Assembly (NCBI RefSeq): GCF_003208175.1 | Contig: NZ_QKMR01000031.1 | Span: forward strand, 1-32,912 | Direction of reading: 5' to 3' | Length of the DNA stretch: 32,912 bases | From: Ruminiclostridium sufflavum DSM 19573 | GTDB lineage: Bacteria > Bacillota > Clostridia > Acetivibrionales > DSM-1351 | Part shown: positions 1 to 5,053 of the stretch, one piece after another | Numbering within the stretch: the stretch's first letter is position 1 | How the letters are laid out: each line of letters opens with the position of its first letter | Notes under the pieces: generated by a model | Seen by the model: only the letters and a program-made list of their open reading frames with translations | The model's database searches: none | Told to the model about the DNA's origin: nothing | Program-made: the position numbers and the translations under genes

Positions 1-207
1 TATAACAGGGCATCAACAGTTTTATCCGGGCAAGTATCACATACAAAGTGGTATGAATTATTCCCCGATCCAACAATAGCAGATGCAATCATGGATAGAA
101 TAATACATAACTCCTATATCCTAACCCTTGACTCAAAAAAATCCATGAGAGAAGTCATGGCAGAAAAAACAATTAAAAATATTGAAAAAAATGAAGCACT
201 GGAATAA
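1..207 (+). CDS. istB: IstB-like ATPase of an IS21-family element (C-terminal fragment)
   Basis: The open frame enters from the left edge and ends at a TAA at 205-207, giving the last 68 residues. The segment KWYELFPDPTIADAIMDRI followed by a short tail with SKKSMRE is the characteristic C-terminus of IstB ATPases, the transposition helper of IS21 elements that works with the IstA transposase. The Walker motifs and the N-terminus lie off the window. The gene is followed within about 20 bp by the terminal repeats of the element, as expected for istB as the last gene. Assignment rests on recognising this C-terminal signature. Confidence 0.8.
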   Translation, partial: YNRASTVLSGQVSHTKWYELFPDPTIADAIMDRIIHNSYILTLDSKKSMREVMAEKTIKNIEKNEALE

Positions 208-209
208 AA

Positions 210-914
210 TCAACTTACACGACAAGGTGTCCGGATGCTCCGGTTTACTGTCCGGATAAAACCGGAATCGCCGTCCGGATGTGCCGGAATATGCACCTTG
301 TGAAATTGCATGTTGCCACAGATATTGCATACTTTGCTTTTATTGGATTCAAGCAAATCAAGTCTTTGAAGATTATTAAGCCTCATCCAGAGAGCTGTGT
401 TTGAGACATTAAAGTGTTTTGCTACTGCAGGTATGGATACAAAGTTGCACTTTAACAGAGTTTTTTCTGGCATAAGAAGCTTCCCTGCGAATTCGTTTGC
501 TTCCAGGTCTTCAACATGTCTTTCATAATCACTTTTATAAGCATCGGGTATACATAAATGATCCAGCACTATATGACCCAGCTCATGGGCTATGGTAAAG
601 TTAAGCCTTCTATCCTTAGAATCTATGAAGGGATATCTGACTTTATTTTTATTCAATATTATCTGATATACATTTTGTTCCTTAACATAGATAGATACTG
701 CATCAAATTTATCGCTGACTCTTGATACAGCACCTATCTGAAGAGGGATTTTCTTAGTATCTCGTATCCTCTTGATTAATTCAACACAGTCAATGGGGCA
801 ATGTTGTATCGAGAATTCTTCTACAAACAATTTTAGTCGTGTATCAATATACTGCTTTCTGTAAAGAGGAATTTCGTCTAATGTGCTGCGGCTATTAGTA
901 CAAATTAGTGGCAT
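210..914 (-). CDS. immA: ImmA/IrrE-family metallopeptidase, C-terminus altered by IS21
   Basis: The 234-residue protein has the zinc site AHELGH at residues 109-114 and the downstream acidic ligand region EANEFAGKLLMP (138-149), typical of ImmA/IrrE (COG2856, DUF955) peptidases. ImmA of ICEBs1 cleaves the ImmR repressor to trigger induction, so the neighbouring XRE repressor is the probable substrate. The start at 914 has an AGGAGG site 6 bp upstream. The C-terminus keeps one CNIC half of a possible zinc knuckle (196-199). From about residue 207 it is encoded by IS21 terminal repeats, so the native tail is lost. The catalytic core looks intact. A promoter with a LexA-like box lies directly upstream, separate from the repressor's transcript. 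Confidence 0.85.
   Translation of the reverse strand: MPLICTNSRSTLDEIPLYRKQYIDTRLKLFVEEFSIQHCPIDCVELIKRIRDTKKIPLQIGAVSRVSDKFDAVSIYVKEQNVYQIILNKNKVRYPFIDSKDRRLNFTIAHELGHIVLDHLCIPDAYKSDYERHVEDLEANEFAGKLLMPEKTLLKCNFVSIPAVAKHFNVSNTALWMRLNNLQRLDLLESNKSKVCNICGNMQFHKVHIPAHPDGDSGFIRTVNRSIRTPCRVS
228..295. repeat. IS21 terminal repeat cluster (three copies)
   Basis: Three imperfect direct repeats, GTCCGGATGCTCCGG (229-243), GTCCGGATAAAACCGG (250-265) and GTCCGGATGTGCCGG (273-287), lie 21-23 bp apart. IS21-family ends are known to carry multiple terminal repeats bound by the transposase. On the minus strand these repeats are translated as the final residues of immA, so the insertion changed the protein's tail. 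Confidence 0.7.
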
Positions 915-940
915 ATATTTATCCTCCTAGCAAATAAAAA

Positions 941-954
941 AGAACATGTGTTCG
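941..954. promoter_or_regulatory. LexA (DinR)-type SOS box at the immA promoter
   Basis: The palindrome GAACATGTGTTC (942-953) fits the Gram-positive LexA consensus GAAC-RNRY-GTTC at every defined position. It lies 27 bp upstream of the immA start codon and overlaps the expected transcription start of the promoter at 960-988. LexA binding there would repress immA until DNA damage. Binding is inferred from sequence only. Confidence 0.6.
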
Positions 955-959
955 ACACA

Positions 960-988
960 ATTATATAAAAAAATCTCTTATTTGTATA
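960..988 (-). promoter_or_regulatory. Candidate immA promoter
   Basis: Read on the minus strand, TATACA (988-983) and a perfect TATAAT (965-960) are separated by exactly 17 bp. Transcription would start near 953, inside the LexA-like box, and run into immA. The promoter overlaps the terminator hairpin that follows the repressor gene. Confidence 0.5.
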
Positions 989-1023
989 GTGTAAATTATA
1001 TACATTCAATAAGGGATTTTTTT
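967..1023 (-). terminator. Terminator after the repressor gene (possibly bidirectional)
   Basis: A 16-bp inverted repeat, AAAAAAATCTCTTATT (967-982) against AATAAGGGATTTTTTT (1008-1023), with one G-T pair, begins 5 bp past the repressor stop. On the minus strand it ends in seven T residues, and on the plus strand it also ends in a T run. The 25-nt loop is long for an intrinsic terminator. It would separate repressor and immA transcription. Confidence 0.5.
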
Positions 1024-1027
1024 GTAA

Positions 1028-1462
1028 TTATCTATTTTTATTTAGAAGAGAGTTTGCAACAGCCTTTATTGCAGCCAAATCCTCTGGCGCAAGCTCTTTT
1101 GAAATTCTATAGGCCATATTTGCCCAGTCGCTGTCTTTATCGTACATCTCTTTTGCTCTTTTACTGATGTCAACAACTGTGCCATCTGCATCTCTGAAAA
1201 TCATTTCAGTGAAATGCTGATGCTCAAGTGTTTCCCCCATGTAACCAGCTTTTATCATCAAATCCTCATATCTGACTTCAAGGTGGGGAGCAAGAGCCTT
1301 TAATACATCTGGAGAAGGTTTCCTTCTTTCACCAGTTTCAAGTCGCCATACTTCTGTATTGCTAATACCAGCCAATTCCGCAAGCTGTCTTTGAGACAAA
1401 TTTCTTTCGGTACGGATCATTTCAATAAAAAGCCCAAGTTCTGTTTTTTCATACTCAGTCAA
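1028..1462 (-). CDS. XRE-family (cI-like) phage repressor
   Basis: This is a lysogeny repressor candidate of 144 residues. An HTH_3-type helix-turn-helix spans about residues 16-45 and includes LSQRQLAELAGIS and a WRLETGERRKPS wing, so it should bind the operators between it and the early genes. The remaining C-terminal part is too short for a LexA-type autoprotease domain, which fits control by cleavage through the neighbouring ImmA. The start was chosen as TTG at 1462 because a strong AGGTGA site lies 5 bp upstream. A GTG at 1471 is also open but overlaps that site and has no site of its own. The gene is divergent from the early genes and lies upstream of immA. This is the ImmR/ImmA arrangement of clostridial prophages and ICEs. 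Confidence 0.85.
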   Translation of the reverse strand: MTEYEKTELGLFIEMIRTERNLSQRQLAELAGISNTEVWRLETGERRKPSPDVLKALAPHLEVRYEDLMIKAGYMGETLEHQHFTEMIFRDADGTVVDISKRAKEMYDKDSDWANMAYRISKELAPEDLAAIKAVANSLLNKNR

Positions 1463-1480
1463 TTTAATCACCTCGGGTAT

Positions 1481-1509
1481 ATTATATCTAAAGCATTGCT
1501 AAAAAGCAA
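1481..1509 (-). promoter_or_regulatory. Candidate repressor promoter
   Basis: On the minus strand TTGCTT (1509-1504) and TATAAT (1486-1481) are spaced by 17 bp. The -35 element lies inside the palindrome at 1493-1512, so the repressor could regulate itself. Transcription would start close to the ribosome site, giving a very short leader. This makes the assignment less secure. Confidence 0.4.
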
Positions 1510-1512
1510 TGC
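1493..1512. promoter_or_regulatory. Palindromic operator candidate
   Basis: GCATTGCT and AGCAATGC form a perfect 8-bp inverted repeat around AAAA, covering the putative -35 of the repressor promoter. The size and location fit an operator for an XRE dimer. A small hairpin in a transcript is the alternative. Confidence 0.45.
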
Positions 1513-1536
1513 AATAAGAATAATTTAATCTGTATC

Positions 1537-1565
1537 TTGACGTGGAGTTACGAAGCTGATAAAAT
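1537..1565 (+). promoter_or_regulatory. Early rightward promoter
   Basis: TTGACG (1537-1542), a 17-bp spacer and TAAAAT (1560-1565) form a near-consensus sigma-A promoter directed toward the early and replication genes. Repressor-type repeats lie in the spacer and across the start region. Confidence 0.6.
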
Positions 1566-1587
1566 AATCGTAACGTCACAGTTACGA
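1547..1587. promoter_or_regulatory. Operator repeats on the early promoter
   Basis: GTTACGAA occurs at 1547-1554, inside the promoter spacer. TCGTAAC (1568-1574) and GTTACGA (1581-1587) form a 7-bp inverted repeat 3 bp past the -10. Three copies of the same half-site placed over one promoter suggest binding by the repressor or a Cro-like partner. Confidence 0.5.
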
Positions 1588-1598
1588 ACAAGAGTTCT
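1585..1598. promoter_or_regulatory. Second LexA-like box downstream of the early promoter
   Basis: GAACAAGAGTTC (1586-1597) keeps both GAAC/GTTC arms of the Gram-positive LexA site, with one departure from the RNRY centre. It starts about 20 bp past the -10 and shares bases with the last GTTACGA half-site. It could act as a LexA roadblock on early transcription. Confidence 0.4.
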
Positions 1599-1804
1599 AA
1601 AAATACAAATAAAAATGTAAAGAGTTTGTTACCTAAGTTAGTGAAAAATAGTATTTTTATGGGATTGAGAAAGGAGTGGTACAGCATTTAGTGAAAATAA
1701 TAAATTAATTCAAAAGGAACACAAATAAGATATTTGTTACCAGTTAAAACCTATAGGTTACACACTATAAGCAGTGGGTTATATGTATAAGGAGGAGTCT
1801 TTCT

Positions 1805-1969
1805 ATGAAGAAAATTACAATTTCATGCCCAGGACAAAAAAAGCCTGCCAAAGTTTGTGACATCGTTAGAGAGGATTCTGGTTTGATTTGCATGGAGATA
1901 AAATTTCCAGGTACAGCACAGCTAATAAAAATAAATTTAAGCGATTATTTAAAACAATTAGAGTTGTAG
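1805..1969 (+). CDS. Small early protein, function unknown
   Basis: This 54-residue protein, beginning MKKITISCPGQKKPAKVCDI, has a strong AAGGAGGAG ribosome site before its ATG and is the first credible gene after the early promoter. It is mixed charged and hydrophobic, predicted mostly beta-strand, with Cys at positions 8, 18 and 29. No recognisable domain, signal peptide or membrane segment is seen. Its place right after the switch would suit a Cro-like or antirepressor role, but nothing in its sequence supports DNA binding. A terminator follows about 85 bp downstream. Confidence 0.65.
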   Translation: MKKITISCPGQKKPAKVCDIVREDSGLICMEIKFPGTAQLIKINLSDYLKQLEL

Positions 1970-2052
1970 AATATAAAAGAATATCATACGCTCAAATAAA
2001 TGATTAAATACTCATACAGAGCAAATCGGCGCATAGATTCTCTATAGCGACC

Positions 2053-2100
2053 AACGCCTGATGGAAGCACTTATAAAAGTGTTTTTGTCGGGCGTTTTTT
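2053..2100 (+). terminator. Rho-independent terminator after the first early gene
   Basis: AACGCCTGA (2053-2061) pairs with TCGGGCGTT (2088-2096), with one G-T pair, around an inner CACTT/AAGTG hairpin, and is followed by a T run to about 2101. It ends the small early transcript or attenuates read-through into the sigma-like gene. Confidence 0.75.
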
Positions 2101-2145
2101 TATACACAAAAACAACAACTGAATACTTTGACTACCTAGCAACGG

Positions 2146-2227
2146 GTCCGTTAGTACTGAGTCACCAAATCGCAGGAGTCTACGAAACGAAAGTTTGTAG
2201 ATTGCTGAATACGGTGATTTAACGGGC
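2146..2227 (+). ncRNA. Candidate structured RNA leader with a GAAA tetraloop
   Basis: Four stacked helices can be drawn by eye: GTCCGTTA (2146-2153) with TAACGGGC (2220-2227); TCACC (2162-2166) with GGTGA (2213-2217); CAG..AG (2173-2178) with TT..CTG (2202-2207) around a G-G mismatch; and TCTAC+AAAC (2179-2188, one bulged G) with GTTTGTAGA (2193-2201), closed by a GAAA loop (2189-2192). Asymmetric internal loops separate the helices. The element lies in a 334-bp gene-free stretch (1970-2303), between a terminator and the sigma-like gene. I do not recognise it as a known riboswitch or ribozyme class. Confidence 0.5.
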
Positions 2228-2253
2228 TTTATTTAATTGCACTATTTTTAGCC

Positions 2254-2295
2254 GCTCATTCCTTTCGTTTCGGTATTCGCCAAAACGAAAGGAGC
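2254..2295 (+). promoter_or_regulatory. Hairpin sequestering the ribosome site of the sigma-like gene
   Basis: TCCTTTCGTTT (2260-2270) pairs perfectly with AAACGAAAGGA (2283-2293). A further GG/CC pair extends it inward and GCT/AGC (2254-2256 with 2293-2295 as an alternative) outward. The AAAGGAG ribosome site of the gene starting at 2304 is buried in the 3' arm, so translation would need the hairpin to open. It could be the output switch of the structured element upstream. Confidence 0.55.
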
Positions 2296-2303
2296 AGTTT
2301 TTT

Positions 2304-2717
2304 ATGAAAATCAAGTACCAATTCGCAAATGAGTCTATTGAAATTGAGGTTTCAGATGATTGGGGCAATATCCTAATCGACTTAGGTAGACAGGAGTACA
2401 ACGTAAATCAAAAGGAAACACGCCGCCATGTCTCATTAAATGGCATGGACTATGAGGGAGATATTTTTGCTGATGAGATTGATATTGAGGAGCTTATTTT
2501 GAAAGAAGAAATGTCAGAAGTCCTGCGAGCAGCTATTAGAAAGCTTAAACCACAACAGCAGGAATTAATATATGCCCTTTACCTTTCGGAACGACCTATG
2601 TCCCAAGCAGAGTATGGAAAGCAAATCGGTATTGAAGAAACCAGTGTTCAGCAAAATGCCCGCCGAGCAAAAGCAAGGCTTAGAGAAATTATTAATAATC
2701 TTAAAAAATTTTTGTGA
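2304..2717 (+). CDS. Sigma-70-like regulator (region 4 HTH)
   Basis: This 137-residue protein has an acidic N-terminal half with the ETRRHVSLNGMDYEGD segment. A C-terminal sigma-factor region 4 follows (about 75-132): RKLKPQQQELIYALYL, then the helix-turn-helix MSQAEYGKQIGIEETSVQQNARRAK. Similar small sigma-like proteins are common in clostridial phages and conjugative elements. Region 2, needed for -10 melting, is not recognisable, so it may be a transcription activator and not a complete sigma factor. The ATG at 2304 has AAAGGAG 9 bp upstream, but that site is paired in a strong hairpin. The long structured leader suggests tight post-transcriptional control. Confidence 0.75.
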   Translation: MKIKYQFANESIEIEVSDDWGNILIDLGRQEYNVNQKETRRHVSLNGMDYEGDIFADEIDIEELILKEEMSEVLRAAIRKLKPQQQELIYALYLSERPMSQAEYGKQIGIEETSVQQNARRAKARLREIINNLKKFL

Positions 2718-2799
2718 AAAAAGTGTAGGGGTAGGTGTCTCCCCGTGACCTAACTATGAAGGCTAATAAATCGACCTTCAGAAAGGTAAGGTGAAAATT

Positions 2800-3027
2800 A
2801 TGAAGCATCAATTAAAAATCAGTATTTCTAAAGAACCACAGACTGGTGGAATTGTTCGTTGCAGGAATTTATCCATTCGTGAACGGGTACTACGATACCT
2901 GCTTGGTGAAAAGCAAAAGCTGATGGTGTTAATCCCTGGAGATAGTGTTGAATCACTGTCAATCAATGAAATAGAAGGAGGTATGGGAAATGAGCAAAAC
3001 CAAACTGCTACTCAGTGTTGTATCTGA
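2800..3027 (+). CDS. Conserved small phage protein, function unknown
   Basis: This 75-residue basic protein begins MKHQLKISISKEPQTGGIVR. The ATG at 2800 was chosen because AAGGTGA ends 5 bp before it. An upstream in-frame GTG (2791) lies inside that site. A segment SIRERVLRYLLGEKQKLMVLIPGDSVESL is predicted as a helix followed by strands. I recall similar small proteins at the head of early operons in clostridial mobile elements but know no function. Its 3' end overlaps the next gene by 38 bp in a different frame, indicating translational coupling. Confidence 0.6.
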   Translation: MKHQLKISISKEPQTGGIVRCRNLSIRERVLRYLLGEKQKLMVLIPGDSVESLSINEIEGGMGNEQNQTATQCCI

Positions 3028-3313
3028 TTTAAGAAGTCTGGCAGACAGTATTCAAACATTTTGTGAGGCAATAGTATCCGAGGATGCGGCTCCTTCGGAA
3101 GCAAGTCCAGCAGAGCAGAAGACGGATACTACTGCTGAACCTTCAAAACCAACTATAAAGATTGAGCAAATTCGCTCGGTGCTTGCAAAGAAAAGCCAAG
3201 CTGGAAAGACAGCTGATGTGCGTGAACTTCTAGGAAAATTCGGTGCAACAAAGCTGAGTGAGATATCACAGGACTCATACCCTGAATTGCTCAAGGCTGC
3301 GGAGGAGTTATGA
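2990..3313 (+). CDS. Small phage protein with a C-terminal helical domain
   Basis: This 107-residue protein comprises an N-terminal helix (residues 1-30), an acidic low-complexity linker rich in Ala, Ser, Glu and Pro (31-58), and a compact C-terminal domain IRSVLAKKSQAGKTADVREL through FGATKLSEI (about 60-105). The C-terminal part resembles the short LEM/HeH-like or tropomyosin-like domains in many clostridial phage early proteins. Such proteins are often mislabelled as rRNA biogenesis factors. AAGGAGG precedes the ATG by about 9 bp. The stop overlaps the start of the DUF2800 gene in an ATGA arrangement. A role beside DNA metabolism proteins is inferred from position only. Confidence 0.6.
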   Translation: MSKTKLLLSVVSDLRSLADSIQTFCEAIVSEDAAPSEASPAEQKTDTTAEPSKPTIKIEQIRSVLAKKSQAGKTADVRELLGKFGATKLSEISQDSYPELLKAAEEL

Positions 3314-4440
3314 GTAAACATTCTGTTTGTTCTGCCTCTGGGTCACACCGATGGCTCAATTGTACTAAGTCGGCAAGGCTGGAGCTTACCTTTGGTGAAA
3401 GCGAAAGTGCAGTTGCAGCTGAAGGAACTGCTGCACATGCACTTTGTGAACATAAGCTGCGGAAAGCACTGAAGTTAAGGTCAAAAAAACCAGTATCACA
3501 ATATGACAGTGATGAAATGGATGAATATACGGATGGATATGTTGCATTTGTAATGGAAGTGTTGGCACAGGTTAAGCATAAATGTAAAGACCCCATTATC
3601 CTTATTGAACAAAAACTAAATCTATCCTCTTATGTGCCTGAAGGTTCGGGAACCTGTGACACACTCATTGTTGGGGATGGAATACTACATATTTTCGATT
3701 TCAAGTACGGTCAGGGCATTGTGGTTGAAGCAGAGGACAACCCTCAGATGAAGCTTTATGCTCTTGGTGCATTGGAGTTGTTCGATAGCCTGTATGACAT
3801 CAAAGAGGTGGCAATGACCATATACCAGCCTCGCAGGGAGAATGTTAGCACATGGACAGTCGGAGTTTCTGAACTTAAAGCTTGGGCTGAAGAGATATTA
3901 AAACTAAAAGCTTTAATGGCATTCAATGGCGAAGGGGAGTTTATCCCAGGTGAGTGGTGTACCTTCTGTAAAGCCTCTGTCAAATGTCGTGCCAGAGCGG
4001 AAGAGAAACTAAAACTTGCAGCCTTGGAATTTGCATTGCCACCTTTGCTTACTGATTCAGAAATTGAAGTAATATTACCTTCTCTTGATGATCTGACAAA
4101 GTGGGCAAATGAAATTATCGCTTATGCAGCAAGTTCTGCCATCAACAACGGCAAGCAGTGGAGCGGCTTTAAATTAGTTGAAGGCAGGTCAGTCAGAAAG
4201 TATACGGATGAAACTGCAGTAGCTGAAGCTGCCAATGTCGCAGGTTATACAGATATACATAAACAAAGCCTTATCACGCTTACGGAAATGGAAAAACTGA
4301 TGGGCAAATTGAAATTTAATGAGGTTCTCGGTGGACTCATTTATAAACCACCGGGGAAGCTGACCTTGGTGCCGATAACGGACAAGCGTCAGGAAGTAAG
4401 AGTTTCTAATATAAATGATGATTTCAAGGAGGATATATAA
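3310..4440 (+). CDS. DUF2800 protein, PD-(D/E)XK (RecB/Cas4-like) nuclease
   Basis: This 376-residue protein begins MSKHSVCSASGSHRWLNCTKSA, the hallmark N-terminus of phage DUF2800 proteins. The core shows LIVGDGILHIFDFKYGQG (about residues 120-137), with the D and DFK of a PD-(D/E)XK active site, followed by NPQMKLYALG. Cysteines at about residues 216-226 (EWCTFCKASVKCRARAE), with an early Cys, could form a Cas4/AddB-like iron-sulfur or zinc site. It probably processes DNA ends in replication or recombination with the adjacent DUF2815 protein. The start overlaps the upstream stop (ATGA), showing tight coupling. Length is normal for the family. Confidence 0.85.
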   Translation: MSKHSVCSASGSHRWLNCTKSARLELTFGESESAVAAEGTAAHALCEHKLRKALKLRSKKPVSQYDSDEMDEYTDGYVAFVMEVLAQVKHKCKDPIILIEQKLNLSSYVPEGSGTCDTLIVGDGILHIFDFKYGQGIVVEAEDNPQMKLYALGALELFDSLYDIKEVAMTIYQPRRENVSTWTVGVSELKAWAEEILKLKALMAFNGEGEFIPGEWCTFCKASVKCRARAEEKLKLAALEFALPPLLTDSEIEVILPSLDDLTKWANEIIAYAASSAINNGKQWSGFKLVEGRSVRKYTDETAVAEAANVAGYTDIHKQSLITLTEMEKLMGKLKFNEVLGGLIYKPPGKLTLVPITDKRQEVRVSNINDDFKEDI

Positions 4441-4441
4441 A

Positions 4442-4987
4442 ATGAATAATAATGTTTCAACGAAAGTTATCACAGGTGTTGTAAGGCTTTCCTATGCAAA
4501 TGTATGGGAACCTAAGTCTATAAACGGAAGTTCTGAAAAGTACAGTGTAAGTGTAATTATTCCAAAATCAGATATCAAAACAATCAATGAAATAAACACT
4601 GCTGTTGACCTTGCAATAAAAGAAAGTGCAGGAAAATTCGGAGGAAAGATTCCCAATAAAGCATCTCTCAAGTTACCGCTTCGTGATGGTGATGCAGAAC
4701 GTGATGATGAAGCCTACAAAGGCGCATATTTCGTAAATGCGAATTCCAAGACACCCCCTCAGATTGTGGACAAAGACCTTAATCCAATATTGGACAAGAC
4801 TGAGGTCTACAGCGGCTGTTATGCCCGCGTATCACTAACCTTCTATGCCTTTAACAGTAACGGAAACAAAGGAATTGCCTGTGGTCTTGGAAATATTCAG
4901 AAAATTCGTGACGGTGAATCCCTTGGTGGCAGAAGTAGTGCAGAGGATGATTTTGCAAGTGCCGTTGAGGATGATTTCCTTGCATAA
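4442..4987 (+). CDS. DUF2815 protein, probable single-stranded DNA-binding protein
   Basis: This 181-residue protein has features of the DUF2815 family: VRLSYANVWEPKSINGSSEKYSV near the N-terminus, a central LPLRDGDAERDDEAYKG, and YSGCYARVSLTFYAFN further on. The C-terminus is strongly acidic (EDDFASAVEDDFLA), as in T7 gp2.5-like OB-fold SSBs, which use such tails to contact polymerase and helicase. The ATG at 4442 has AGGAGG about 8 bp upstream, preferred over upstream in-frame ATGs. The gene lies between the DUF2800 nuclease and the DNA polymerase, so it likely coats template during phage replication or recombination. Confidence 0.8.
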   Translation: MNNNVSTKVITGVVRLSYANVWEPKSINGSSEKYSVSVIIPKSDIKTINEINTAVDLAIKESAGKFGGKIPNKASLKLPLRDGDAERDDEAYKGAYFVNANSKTPPQIVDKDLNPILDKTEVYSGCYARVSLTFYAFNSNGNKGIACGLGNIQKIRDGESLGGRSSAEDDFASAVEDDFLA

Positions 4988-5053
4988 AACAGTATTTGAA
5001 ATATGGGTGGCGGAGCAACAAAACTCTGTCGCCCAATATCCAAAGGGGGTTTT

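Larger units (their letters stand above)
1..295 (+). mobile_element. IS21-family insertion sequence, right part only
   Basis: This is the distal part of an IS21-type element: the end of istB followed by a terminal region with three copies of a GTCCGGAT-N3/4-CCGG repeat. The left part lies outside the window. The outer boundary is placed near 295, where the repeat block stops and the prophage immA coding sequence begins. The exact end is not certain because the other IS end and the target duplication are not visible. Confidence 0.75.

Noticed and set aside
946-1167. Plus-strand 73-codon frame between immA and the repressor
   Set aside because: It is antisense to the repressor, spans its terminator and has no ribosome site or recognisable product.
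1678-1804. Tiny frames after AAAGGAG at about 1671
   Set aside because: Frames are only 5-11 codons long; at most a leader peptide, with no supporting evidence.
2053-2220. Hammerhead ribozyme (CTGATG near 2058, GAAA loops)
   Set aside because: The required CUGANGA...GAAA core with three helices cannot be formed; the CTGATGG is part of a terminator stem.
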